From: Neofusicoccum parvum
Lineage: Eukaryota > Ascomycota > Dothideomycetes > Botryosphaeriales > Botryosphaeriaceae
Length of the DNA stretch: 64,000 nt
NCBI GenBank assembly: GCA_020912385.1
Contig: CP087214.1
Coordinates: 1-64,000 of the forward strand
Reading direction: 5' to 3'
The notes beneath the pieces are model-generated. The model did not search any database. It was not told where the DNA came from and saw nothing but the letters and a program-made list of their open reading frames with translations. The translations under genes were made by a program, and so were the position numbers. How positions within the stretch are numbered: the first letter of the stretch is position 1; each line of letters starts with the position of its first letter. Positions 22,073 through 31,465 of the stretch are shown in pieces.

Positions 22073-22343
22073 GGTCCTTCTGGCACAGCAGCCCGTCCTT
22101 GAACAGTGGCAGCTCTGTGACGGGCCGTTGCACCCGGGCTGGCACTTCCAGCTCGCTCGAGAATGCAATCAAGCCATGCCAGCTTCTAACCTCACCACCG
22201 ACCAGCTCCGCCTGCTTCCGGCCCATCCGGTGGTGTTTCCCCCGCAGATGGCCTTCCACCTGGTCCGGCCAGACGGCGTGCCGGCACTCCCTGCAGATCG
22301 CGAGCCGGTATTCCGCCTGGTGATAAAAGTACGCTGTCGCCAT
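17178..22343 (-). CDS. TLH T3: telomere-linked RecQ helicase with zinc-finger and recombinase-like N-terminal half
   Basis: 1721-aa open frame. Domains: C2H2-like finger (C17, C20, H32, H37/38); second finger after a poly-Ser run (about 112-130); low-complexity Glu, Ser/Gly/Gln and Arg-rich linkers (about 380-720); a block with tyrosine-recombinase-like residues R888, K923, R1011 (in RAYRD), H1064 and Y1073; then a RecQ helicase with Walker A PTGAGKS (K1186), DECH at 1272-1275, LTATLPP, ATSALGMGIDIPG and QESGRAGRDG (R1500), a RecQ-type four-Cys zinc site (about 1525-1560) and a Gln/Arg-rich tail. TLH genes are known multicopy subtelomeric genes in fungi, thought to act in telomere maintenance by recombination. 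RecQ proteins unwind DNA 3' to 5' using ATP. The recombinase reading is my inference. A TAG removes the last 172 residues but leaves the helicase whole. Confidence 0.9.
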
Positions 22344-22644
22344 TTGGTGCGCTAGCTAGTATTGTCTTGCTAATACTGAAAGTTGCTAGAGAGAATGATG
22401 CTGGTGTGAGAAAGCTCGTAAATGCTGCTGCTACTACTACTGCTACCGCCGCTGCTGCCGCCGCCGCCGCACGGATCACCCTTACCCCATCAAAAAACCT
22501 CAACCCTAACCCTACTCTTACCCCAAGTGGCTGGTTTTCTCACGACGCAGCGGTCGGATTTTAAGGTGGCTCATATAAAAAGTGGTCGCAGAGCCACGCT
22601 TGGAAATCTGACCGAGTGTAGACTCGATCCGAGCACCTCGCTCC
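22344..22644. other. 5' flank of TLH T3
   Basis: Near-identical copy of 8826-9126, including the GCC/GCT tract and two CCCTAA units (about 22499-22512). Presumed promoter region of T3; no clear core element on the minus strand. Confidence 0.5.
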
Positions 22645-22754
22645 AAATCCAGTGCGGTAAATCCAGTGCGGTGCGCGTCCAGCCCACCCGACGATTCTTT
22701 CCCACACAATCTAAATCCAGCGCGGTCGCGCTGGATTTGCGTCTTTCGGTTAGG
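22645..22754. promoter_or_regulatory. TLH terminal iterons, palindrome and TTTCGGTTAGG terminus (T3)
   Basis: Same arrangement as at T2: tandem AAATCCAGTGCGGT at 22645-22658 and 22659-22672, a 12-bp perfect inverted repeat at 22713-22738, and the terminus TCTTTCGGTTAGG at 22742-22754. The terminus is repeated at 23106-23118 on the far side of a LINE fragment, so it is also a target-site duplication. Confidence 0.65.
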
Positions 22755-23105
22755 GGAGAGATGGGGGGATGTTTCCTTTTTATTAGGTGGATGGAGCGGA
22801 TGGGAGGACCGGCACACTGGGAAACCAGTAGACGGTCCAAAGGAGAAGTGGAAGCCTAACTATACAGTAGTCAAGGCAGCCATTCAGTTCCTACAAAGAA
22901 CCGGGCGGTTCCGAGATGAACATGGGGAGGCTTACACATCGAACCCACCACAAGAGATGTAATGGCAGCGAAGGAAGTAAACAGATTGGACTAAGAAGTG
23001 AGAAGAGGCTAAAGAACAGGATAATGTAAGGCTAAAGAGAGGGACGGCTCTTATACTACCTAGAATGTATCGTAGCCTGACAGAATCAATCAATCAATCA
23101 ATCAA
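22755..23105 (+). mobile_element. LINE-C1: 5'-truncated LINE 3' end
   Basis: About 350 bases homologous to the end of LINE-C2 (25540-25892): the last codons of ORF2 (GERWGDV...FLLGGW type, as in LINE-B), a short 3' UTR with TCGTAGCCTG at 23070-23079, and a (CAAT)n tail. It is bracketed by a 13-bp duplication TCTTTCGGTTAGG. The strong 5' truncation is typical of LINE insertion by target-primed reverse transcription. Confidence 0.8.
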
Positions 23106-23118
23106 TCTTTCGGTTAGG

Positions 23119-24483
23119 CGTGACCCCCTACACCGCCAGAGCGCAGACCAGAGCGCTGTCGTACTCGCGCTGCGTGATCCTCTGGTTCAGCAGTTCAATG
23201 CAAAAGTCCAAGCACGCCTTCTAGATCCCGGACAGCTTTAGTGGTAGCTGCTGCTGCTGCTGCTCTTCTAAACCAGCTCCTTCTTCTTCTTCATTATCAT
23301 CATTATCATCATCATCACCATCACTTCTTCCTCCCTCTTCTTCCTCGCTTTCTTTATCTCTTCCTCCCCCTTCTTCTTCTTGCTTTACAGCTTGCTCCGC
23401 CTCCTCCATCAGCCTGGTGAATGCCCTAGACTGCCTGCGGGTGAACCTGTACTCTAGGCTTCTCCAGTCATGCTCCTGCTGCGTCCTGACGAAGAACATC
23501 AGCACCTACTTCCACGCCCTCGACCTGTCCGCGACCGCGTTTTCCTCCATGTACGGCTGCAGCGGGTGGTACCGGTTCTGGTACTTCTCCGTCCTCATCA
23601 GCTCCATGCGGATGAATATGCCGACCCGCTGGGTCACCGCCTGCTGGCCGATGCGCGCAACCTCGTCCATGGCTTTCTAGATGGCTGCCGCCGCCGCCTC
23701 CTCCTCCTCTGGCCTGTCCGGGTTGTTGGTGGTGTTGGGCTCCTTAACCGACGCTAGCAGATCGTCACGGTCCAGCCGCGCCAGGTACGGCAGCCACTGC
23801 GTCCTATCCAGCCACGGGCTGACCTCGTCCTTCTCCCCTTCCTCGATGGTCGCCCGCGCCCGCTTCTCCAGCTCCTCCCAGTTCTGGTTTGCCTTGTTCC
23901 ACGCCCGCTGCCACAGCTACTCCCCTCCTCCCTCCCCTCCCTCCCCTCCCTCCTGGGCGGGCTGCGCCTGGTCCTCCTCCTGCGGCGCTGGATCCGCCGG
24001 CTGGCAGACTTCAAAGTACTACGAGCCGTGGAAGGTGGGGGAGAAGCGCTGGCAGCGCACCCGCTTCGCTACCTTCCAAAACCTCTCCTCCAGACTCTCC
24101 TCCACCCTTCTGGCCAACCTGCCTTTACCACCTCCAAGCGACCACCCGTGCTCTTCGCGCCAGTGATCCTTCATGATCCTCTTGCTCCTACAGATATACT
24201 AGCAGCTGTTGGGCTCTCTTTGGCATAGCAGTCCATCCTCAAACAACGGTAGCTCCGCGATGGGCTGCTACACCCGGGCTGGCACCTGCAGCTCGCTTGG
24301 GGATATGATCAAGCCATACCAGCCTCCAACCTCATTTCCAACGAGTTCCGCCTACTTCCGGCCTATCCGGTGATGCTTCCCTCGTAAGTGACCTTCTACC
24401 TAGTCTAGCCACACCGCATACCTGCACTCCTTGCAGATCACGAGCTGGTATTCTACCTGGTGATGAAAGTAAGCTGACGCTAT
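23119..24483 (-). pseudogene. TLH copy T4: diverged N-terminal fragment
   Basis: Homologous to T3 20931-22343, that is the N-terminal ~470 codons with both zinc-finger regions and the start of the linker. It is cut off on the C-terminal side, so the recombinase-like block and helicase are missing. Many stops (for example at 23221, 23658 and in the first finger) come from CpA-to-TpA type changes, and the start codon itself is ATA instead of ATG at 24481-24483. It is clearly more diverged than T2 or T3 and is dead. Confidence 0.8.
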
Positions 24484-24892
24484 TTAGTACGCCAGTTAGT
24501 ATTTACCTAGCTGATGCTGAAAGTTGCTGGAGAGAATGGTGCTGGTATGAGAAAACTCGTAAATACTGCTAACTACTACTATTACCACTACTACTGCCCG
24601 CCGCCGCCGCCGCCGCCGCCGCCGCACGGATCACTCTTACCCCATCAAAAACCCTCAACCCTAACCCTACTGTTACCCTAAGTGGCTGGTTTCTCACGAT
24701 GCAGCGGTCGGATTTTAAGATGGCTTATATAAAAAGTAATCGCAGTGACGTGCTCTACAACTTGACCGAGTCTCGGCTATTTCTCTAAATCACGCCGCGG
24801 TAAATCACGCCGCGGTGAGCCGCCAACGTCCGACCCGGCGATTCCCCATACAAATTAAATGCCGCTGCGGTCGCGGCGGATTTGCACCTTTC
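24484..24892. promoter_or_regulatory. 5' flank and terminus of TLH T4 with variant iterons
   Basis: Diverged version of the TLH flank. It has a GCC trinucleotide tract (24598-24626) and short CCCTAA sequence (about 24658). The iterons are AAATCACGCCGCGGT in tandem at 24787-24801 and 24802-24816, and an imperfect palindrome lies at 24857-24883. Sequence has changed but layout, spacing and the GATTTGCACCTTTCGGTTAGG end are kept, which argues for selection on the arrangement. Confidence 0.55.
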
Positions 24893-25014
24893 GGTTAGGA
24901 TACCTTCAGGCCTTTAGGGTAGGATACCTTTAGGCCTTTAGGTTAGGATACCTTCAGGCCTTTGGGTTAGGATACCTTCAGGCCTTTGGGTTAGGATTTG
25001 CACCTTTCGGTTAG
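24893..25014. repeat. 24-bp tandem repeat with telomere-like core
   Basis: Four units of 24 bases (24893-24916, 24917-24940, 24941-24964, 24965-24988), each containing GGTTAGGATACC and AGGCCTTT, then a partial fifth that runs into GATTTGCACCTTTCGGTTAGG. That 21-bp end is the same as the one immediately left of the array (24879-24899), so the array sits between two copies of the TLH terminus. No spacer structure, so not a CRISPR array. Confidence 0.85.
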
Positions 25015-25016
25015 GG

Positions 25017-25892
25017 GCAGTACATCCTACAAGACATCTACAAGGTAATGGATAAGATTGTAGCCCGAGGTGTTACCCCCTGGCTCATCTGGGTGCCAGC
25101 CCACTCAGGGGTGAAGGGGAATGAGGCAGCAGATAGAGCAGCAAAGAGGGCAGTTAAACCAGGCCAGAGACCGGACCGAGACTCCCAGGACCGTCGGAGG
25201 CTGGTCAAAACAGTCACGCAGGCAGTGCTTATAAGGGTGCAAGAGGAAGAGAAGGAAAACGCGAAGCAGAGAAAGAGGTACGGAAGATATACGTAGGAGC
25301 TGGATGGTGCTACACCAGACAAACACACTATCAACCTCTATAACAGACTGGACTCGGAGCAGGCAGCAGTCCTGATTCAGTACCGCTTAAACCACTGCCG
25401 ACTTAAGCCCTATCTTCACAGAGTAGGTCGAGAGGAGTCAGATAAGTACAAGTGTAGCATGAGCCAGGAGATAGTCAAACATGTACTACTAGAGTGTCCG
25501 CAATGGCGGGACCTCAGACGAGAGCTAGTGGTAGCAGCAGGGGAGAGATGGGGGGATGTTTCCTTTTTGTTAGGTGGATGGAGCGGATGGGAGGACCGGC
25601 ACACTGGGAAACCAGTAGACGGTCCAAAGGAGAAGTGGAAGCCTAACTATGCAGTAGTCAAGGCAGCCATTCAGTTCCTACAAAGAACCGGGCGGTTCCG
25701 AGATGAACATGGGGAGGCTTACACATCGAACCCACCATAAGAGATGTAAGGGTAGCAAAGGGAGTAAACAGATTAGACTAAGAAGTGAGAAGAGGCTAAA
25801 GAACAGGACAATATAAGGCTAAAGAGAGGGACGGCTCTTATACTACCTAGAATGTATCGTAGCCTGATAGAATCAATCAATCAATCAATCAA
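25017..25892 (+). mobile_element. LINE-C2: 5'-truncated LINE 3' end
   Basis: Starts inside the RNase H region (WVPAHSGVKGNEAADRAAK at about 25090-25146) and runs through a C-terminal Cys-His motif (K-x-SMSQEIVKHVLLECPQW) to the stop near 25740. The 3' UTR holds TCGTAGCCTG at 25857-25866, followed by a (TCAA)n tail at about 25871-25892. Two internal stops (for example TAG near 25295) show decay. Related to LINE-B at 39746-43942. Confidence 0.82.
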
Positions 25893-26144
25893 CCGGACGA
25901 ATCAATCAATCGAATCCAGGACCTCCCCCGAGAAAGGGATCTTACTAACCAAGGCTCGGCCCGTGACCAAACCACTACCAAAAGAAAGCGCACAGCGGCC
26001 ACACCACTTCAACTTAGTAGCAAAGCCTGCACCGCCAAAGCGCGGCCGCTAGGCTAGGCTATCGTACAGCGCCATCCACACTCACCAGACGCAAAATTCT
26101 CCCTCTACTGGTCAAAGCTCAGGCTCGGCACTCTACATGAAACC

Positions 26145-27413
26145 ATGTTTCCCAATCCAGGCCCCCTGCAACGCGGACGGCGCAAGTCAACTACTGCTCC
26201 ACCCAACAGCCAAATCATTACTAGATCCAAGTCAGCCGCTCCTAGCGGAAAAATCAGAGAGAAACGACGTACCGCCAGTTATAGAAACAATCAAGACACA
26301 GAAGACGAAACCCACACGAGCTCCACAGAAGACGACCCCCCTAGTAGCCAGACCATACAATCCACGCAAGCAACCCTCCAAGTAGAGACAAACCCGAACA
26401 CCGAAACACTAGCCCTACTAGTATCCCAGCAGCAAAAGACAATCCAACTCCTCCAAAAGGAAAGAGAGGAGGCCAAGAAAGAGCACCAGGAACTAACCAA
26501 GCTTATCAGCAACCTGGCTGAGCAAGTCCAGAAACTCGAGAGCAAGCTCCAACCAGCAGCCACCAGTCCCCCGCAAAGCCAAAGCTGGGCAACAGTTGCA
26601 GCCCGCGGAGCACTCCAAACGCCCCCAACCTACAACAGGCAATCCGGAAACAACCCTACGACGATACTCATCGACGTTCCACCACCAGGCCCTGACCAGA
26701 CACCAGCAAACGGCTTCACCCGGAACCTGCCTACCCCAACCGCAGTGAACCTCGTATCCCGAGCACTTAAAAGCCAAGAGCCAACCAAACAAGCGGAAGT
26801 CCTAGGAGCAAAGGCAACAAAGCGAGGATACCTCATCCGCTTTAAGAATAAAGAAGCCAAACAGCTTGCAATTCAGAATCAAGAATGGACCACGGTGCTA
26901 GGAAAAGACACGAAAATCAATCGCCCAAGATTTGGAGTGGTAGCCCACCGCACGCCAACAGGCGAAGTCCAGATAGAAGAAAAGGAAAACGCAATCCAGA
27001 AGATCACTCTTGAGAACAAGCTCTTAGAGACAGACACGCAGATTGAGGATATAGCCTGGATGAAGAAGAAAGATAACCCCTTCGGCCAACACGCGTCCCT
27101 GGGGATATGGTTCAACACTGAAGAAGCAGCCCAAAATGCAGTTCAGAATGGGCTTCTCTTTGGACAGGAAATTGTCAACCGTGTTGAATTCTACCGCATG
27201 GAAAGAAAGAGGTGTTATAGATGCCAGGGATTTGGACACCTCGCTAGTAACTGTAGGGAAAAGGAAAGATGCGGAAACTGCAACGGAGGACACAACACGA
27301 GGAACTGCCCACCAGGCAGCTCTCCCCAGTGTGCAGACTGCCGCGGCAGCCACCCAACAGGAGACAGCCAGTGCAGAGCCCAGATCCTCCCCCATATTAG
27401 CTTCCAATGCTAG
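26145..27413 (+). CDS. LINE-A1 ORF1, gag-like nucleic-acid-binding protein
   Basis: 422 aa from ACCATG at 26145. Low-complexity Ser/Thr/Lys-rich N-terminus, a coiled-coil stretch (about residues 95-145, heptads of Leu/Glu/Lys), a central domain (about 190-330) shared with the A2 ORF1 (GYLIRFKNKEAKQLA, SLGIWFNTEEAAQNA), and three zinc knuckles at about 357-410: CYRC...H....C, CGNC...H....C and CADC...H......C. Such ORF1 proteins coat LINE RNA in the ribonucleoprotein used for retrotransposition. Its stop TAG overlaps the ORF2 start as ATGCTAG, so ORF2 may be translated by termination-reinitiation. Confidence 0.92.
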   Translation: MFPNPGPLQRGRRKSTTAPPNSQIITRSKSAAPSGKIREKRRTASYRNNQDTEDETHTSSTEDDPPSSQTIQSTQATLQVETNPNTETLALLVSQQQKTIQLLQKEREEAKKEHQELTKLISNLAEQVQKLESKLQPAATSPPQSQSWATVAARGALQTPPTYNRQSGNNPTTILIDVPPPGPDQTPANGFTRNLPTPTAVNLVSRALKSQEPTKQAEVLGAKATKRGYLIRFKNKEAKQLAIQNQEWTTVLGKDTKINRPRFGVVAHRTPTGEVQIEEKENAIQKITLENKLLETDTQIEDIAWMKKKDNPFGQHASLGIWFNTEEAAQNAVQNGLLFGQEIVNRVEFYRMERKRCYRCQGFGHLASNCREKERCGNCNGGHNTRNCPPGSSPQCADCRGSHPTGDSQCRAQILPHISFQC

Positions 27414-30400
27414 AGCCCCTACGAATTGTCCAATTGAACATCTGGAAAACAAACGAATGCATGGAAGCCTTAATCAACGACCCAGACACGGAAAAACTCG
27501 ACATCCTTCTTATTCAAGAACCACCAGTCTCTTTCTTTAAAAACCTACCACAACACCGCTCATGGCACCTATACACCCCAACCTACACTGGAACTCAGAA
27601 AAAACGATCCGCCATCTACGTTAATAAACGAATCTCCTCCTCTGCACAGCAGCAAGTTCCATGCAATAGCCGAGACCTTACAGCTGTTCAAATTCAGACA
27701 CCAAACCAGCCAATCCTCATCTTCTCAGTCTACATACCGCCAATGGGAGGAACCCAACAGTCGGCAGAGAACGAAATGCTTGCAGCTCTCCAAGCAATCC
27801 GCCAGTCCATAGCAAAGCAGACAACATGCAACACCCTAGGCCTGATCCTCGGAGGAGACTTCAACAGACAAGACCCGCTATGGGGCGGAGACAATATTAA
27901 ACCATATCTGGTAGGAAGCGCAGCATCCTTAATCTCGTTTATGGAAGAACATCACCTTCAGAGCCACCTCTATCGTGGCACACCAACCTGCTACGCCAGT
28001 AACAAAGCCGACAGTAGAACGACACTAGACCTTACTCTTAGCAACATTCCAAACCAGCTAGTTAAGTGTGAGCTTCTAGACCAAAACTACGGGTCCGACC
28101 ACAGAGCCATCTTCTCTGAATGGAACATGGAGGTCGAACAGGCCAATACACGACCACCACGCAAGCTCTATGAGCGAACAGACTGGACAAAGACAGGACA
28201 GGCTATTCAGCGCGCCCTTGGGCAGGCAAGGCAGATTGCCACATGTGGACAGCTCGACAAAGCAGTCGAGCAGCTTATTAGTACAACCACAGCTATAACA
28301 AATGAGTTTACGCCAACTGCCAAGCCATGTCCATACTCGAAGCAGTGGTTTAACCCAGAACTCAAAGATCACCAATCTAAATATAACAAGCACCGCCGGC
28401 TCTGGCAAACCTTTAGCGCAAGCCTTGGAAGAGACAACCCAGACACAGTGGACCAATACAGCGCAATGAAGATGGCCCGTAGAGAATGGGTAAAAGCAAT
28501 AGCACATGCAAAGAGCAGCCACTGGAAGGACTTTCTAGATAATGCAGGGAAAGGCAACCAGCTATGGAAGGCAGCTAAATACGCTAGCCCAAGCGATAAC
28601 TACAGCAACATTCCCCCACTCTCTACAGGCAACAACAAAGCCACAGAAAATGCAGAGAAGGCACAACTTCTACTAGACACCTTCTTTCCAAAGCCAACCA
28701 GCCCACAACCACCAGCTCAATCTACTATGGCAACTCCTATAGGGTGGGAACCGATCACAGAAGCCGAAATCCACCAGAGTCTAAGCTCTACCAAACCCAA
28801 CTCTGCCCCTGGAGATGATGGCCTTCCTATGCTTGTCTGGCAGAAGCTTTGGCCCTACATTACTACATATATCCACCACATCTTCTCTGCATCTATCAAC
28901 CTTGGCCACCATCCTAAAGCCTGGCGTACAGCAGCAATCATTGTCCTCCGGAAAGCTGGCAAGCCTGACTACACAATTCCCAAAGCATACCGCCCAATCT
29001 CACTACTCAACACACTCGGAAAGTTGCTAGAAGCAGTAATGGCAAAGAGGCTATCCTACTATGCTGAGAAGCACAATCTCTTGCCAGCCACCCAGTTTGG
29101 GGCAAGACCAGGTAGATCAACAGAGCAAGCTCTCCTTATCCTAGTTGATGCTATATGGAAGGCTTGGAAAGAACACAAAGTGGTCACGCTTATGGCATTC
29201 GACCTGAAAGGTGCCTTTAATGCAGTTGGCAAGGAGGTACTAGACCACTGCCTGGCTAAGAGAGGGATTCCAACTGAAGCAAGGTGCTGGATCAAGAGCT
29301 TTATGGAGAACAGAACAGCTTCAATATCGTTTGATAACTACACCAAGCCAGCTGCAGCTCTCAACCACCCTGGTCTCCCTCAAGGCTCACCTCTCTCACC
29401 AATTCTCTTTGCCTTCTACAACGCCGACCTAGTTGACCAGCCAGTTGACTTCACTGGAGGATCATCTGCCTACATTGATGATTACTGCCGGTGGCGAACA
29501 AGCCTATCTGCAAGCAAAAACCTTGCAGCTTTGCAAAGGGAGGACATACCAAGAATGCAGCGCTGGGCAGAGCAAACTGGATCAAGCTTTGAAGCAGACA
29601 AGACAGAGCTCATACACTTTACAAGAAGTCCAGACCAGAACTGCTCAGGAGCAATAGTCATGGGCAACCATGTAATTGAGCCTAGGCAAGAAGTGAAGCT
29701 GTTAGGAGTTATCTTTGACCAGCAACTCCGGTGGAGAGCCCACGTTCAGAGAGCTGCCACACGAGCAACCAAGACCTGCCTGGCCATAGGTAGACTGAGG
29801 CACCTCCGACCAAAGCAGATGCGCCAGCTCTATCAAGCATGCGTGATTCCTCAACTGGACTACGCCTCAACCGTCTGGCACTCCCCAAAGAGATGCAAAT
29901 GGCAAGTGGCAGTACTCTCCAGGATTCAGCGGCTGGCAACAACCAAGGCTATTTCAGCCTTCCAAACCGTTTCAACTGAAGCACTAGACTACGAGAACTT
30001 TCTCCTACCAACAAAGCTACGCCTACAGGCTAGGGCAGAGAGGGTCATTACTAACCTCAAAACACTCCCCACCTCTCATCCATGCAAGACGCTTGTCAAC
30101 AAAACAATATCAACACTCAATCTGGCAGTCAGCTTCCTGAGCCCACTGAATGCAACCCTCAAATTACAAAGCCCAGGCCAGGCTGAGGAGACTGAAGTAA
30201 TTGATACATGCCCCCTTCCACCATGGAAACCCCTGCTACTAGACAACATCCAACTGCAGCTACCCAAATCTCAGACCCTAGAGGTTTTCAAGGAAGAGCT
30301 TAAACGAGACGGGGCTAAGAGGATCTTCACGGACGCATCTCAAGTAAAAGGACAACTTGGAGCAGCTGCAGTGATCCTCAACCAGGAGCAGAGAATCCAT

Positions 30401-31279
30401 AGACAAGCCCAGAAAGGGGTTGGCTCCAGCAAGTTTTACAGCATCACGGCCGCTGAGCTTATCGCTATTAACACCGGCATGGAGCTAGCAGTGGAGCAGA
30501 ACCTCGAAGAAGGCAACTCAAATCCAGTAATATATACAATCTACAGCGACTCAAAGGCAGCCCTACAAGCACTAGCAGACCCACACAAGCGACGATCAGG
30601 TCAAGGCATAGTACGGTCAATTACAGAAACAGCCAAGCATATCAAGGATAGCTATCAAATCAGCTTCTCTCTCCAATGGGTGCCAAGCCACAGTGGGATC
30701 AGAGGGAATGATGAAGCGGACAGGCTCGCTAAAGCTGCAACCACACGCCTTAGAGAACACAGCTTTGGACCACTAGCATCACTTCAGGCCCAGGCAGCCA
30801 AGGAAACAGCACACGCAACCTGGGCAGCACAATGGGAAATCTCAGACAAAGGCCAGCACCTCCGAGGCATCGACACAGCCCCACCAGGCCCTCACACCCG
30901 GCACCTATACGACAAGCTCCCACGGAGCCTGGCTGGTCTCCTTGCCCAGCTTCGGACAGGCCACTGCTGGCTTAACCAACACCGTAAGCGGATGGGCCGC
31001 ATCAACAATGAGCAGTGTGAATGTGGAGAAGTTGAATCAGTGTCACATGTCCTTCTTGACTGTTACCTGCTTCAGCAAGGCCGTCAGAAGATGCTTCAAG
31101 AAAGTGGCTTACAAAAGAACAGCCTATCAGCCTTGCTAGGTGGAAAGCCACCAAGTAACACAGTAGCCACGCAGAGCAAAGAAAATAAGTGGAGGATAAC
31201 AACGTCACAGCTACAGGCTGTTCTCAGCTTTGCGCAAGACACACAGCGGTTCATAAACAGAGATGAACCTATAGCGTAA
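27407..31279 (+). CDS. LINE-A1 ORF2: endonuclease, reverse transcriptase, RNase H
   Basis: 1290 aa. Apurinic-type endonuclease at residues 1-240 (RIVQLNIWK, QEPP, GGDFNRQDPLW, SDHRAIF); reverse transcriptase at about 440-740 (PGDDGLP, YRPISLL, AFDLKGAFNAV, QGSPLSPILF, YIDD at about 688); RNase H at about 970-1110 (FTDAS, AAELIAI, YSDSKAAL, HSGIRGNDEADRLAK); C-terminal CCHC-like motif CECGEVESVSHVLLDC at about 1204. It nicks target DNA and copies the LINE RNA into it. The ATG at 27407 overlaps the ORF1 stop. No internal stop or frameshift. I infer target choice at TTAGG-like sites from its neighbours, not from the endonuclease itself. Confidence 0.95.
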   Translation: MLEPLRIVQLNIWKTNECMEALINDPDTEKLDILLIQEPPVSFFKNLPQHRSWHLYTPTYTGTQKKRSAIYVNKRISSSAQQQVPCNSRDLTAVQIQTPNQPILIFSVYIPPMGGTQQSAENEMLAALQAIRQSIAKQTTCNTLGLILGGDFNRQDPLWGGDNIKPYLVGSAASLISFMEEHHLQSHLYRGTPTCYASNKADSRTTLDLTLSNIPNQLVKCELLDQNYGSDHRAIFSEWNMEVEQANTRPPRKLYERTDWTKTGQAIQRALGQARQIATCGQLDKAVEQLISTTTAITNEFTPTAKPCPYSKQWFNPELKDHQSKYNKHRRLWQTFSASLGRDNPDTVDQYSAMKMARREWVKAIAHAKSSHWKDFLDNAGKGNQLWKAAKYASPSDNYSNIPPLSTGNNKATENAEKAQLLLDTFFPKPTSPQPPAQSTMATPIGWEPITEAEIHQSLSSTKPNSAPGDDGLPMLVWQKLWPYITTYIHHIFSASINLGHHPKAWRTAAIIVLRKAGKPDYTIPKAYRPISLLNTLGKLLEAVMAKRLSYYAEKHNLLPATQFGARPGRSTEQALLILVDAIWKAWKEHKVVTLMAFDLKGAFNAVGKEVLDHCLAKRGIPTEARCWIKSFMENRTASISFDNYTKPAAALNHPGLPQGSPLSPILFAFYNADLVDQPVDFTGGSSAYIDDYCRWRTSLSASKNLAALQREDIPRMQRWAEQTGSSFEADKTELIHFTRSPDQNCSGAIVMGNHVIEPRQEVKLLGVIFDQQLRWRAHVQRAATRATKTCLAIGRLRHLRPKQMRQLYQACVIPQLDYASTVWHSPKRCKWQVAVLSRIQRLATTKAISAFQTVSTEALDYENFLLPTKLRLQARAERVITNLKTLPTSHPCKTLVNKTISTLNLAVSFLSPLNATLKLQSPGQAEETEVIDTCPLPPWKPLLLDNIQLQLPKSQTLEVFKEELKRDGAKRIFTDASQVKGQLGAAAVILNQEQRIHRQAQKGVGSSKFYSITAAELIAINTGMELAVEQNLEEGNSNPVIYTIYSDSKAALQALADPHKRRSGQGIVRSITETAKHIKDSYQISFSLQWVPSHSGIRGNDEADRLAKAATTRLREHSFGPLASLQAQAAKETAHATWAAQWEISDKGQHLRGIDTAPPGPHTRHLYDKLPRSLAGLLAQLRTGHCWLNQHRKRMGRINNEQCECGEVESVSHVLLDCYLLQQGRQKMLQESGLQKNSLSALLGGKPPSNTVATQSKENKWRITTSQLQAVLSFAQDTQRFINRDEPIA

Positions 31280-31465
31280 AACACTCTTTACACCACACAC
31301 CTAACACCTCACTCTCCGCCTCTCTTTACCTTCTCCTTCTCTCAAATTGACACACAACATGTATACTAGCATTGAAATTCTTTGAATAGTCGTAGCCTGC
31401 ATATCGCTCAGGGCGATGGGTCAGGGTAAATGAATTCAACTCAACTCAACTCAACTCAATCAACC

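Larger units (their letters stand above)
25893..31465 (+). mobile_element. LINE-A1: full-length non-LTR retrotransposon (I/Tad1-like group)
   Basis: Starts CCGGAC, as does A2, so this is probably the true 5' end. A 250-base 5' UTR precedes ORF1 (26145-27413) and ORF2 (27407-31279); the 3' UTR is 31280-31436, with TCGTAGCCTG at 31390-31399 and a hairpin at 31403-31417, and ends in a CAACT-repeat tail. Both ORFs are open and all catalytic motifs are present, so the copy could be active. RNase H plus a CCHC gag-like ORF1 places it in the I group; Tad1 is the usual fungal clade. Confidence 0.93.

Noticed and set aside
24893..25014. Possible CRISPR-like array
   Set aside because: Units are contiguous with no spacers, the genome is fungal, and the repeats contain telomeric motifs.
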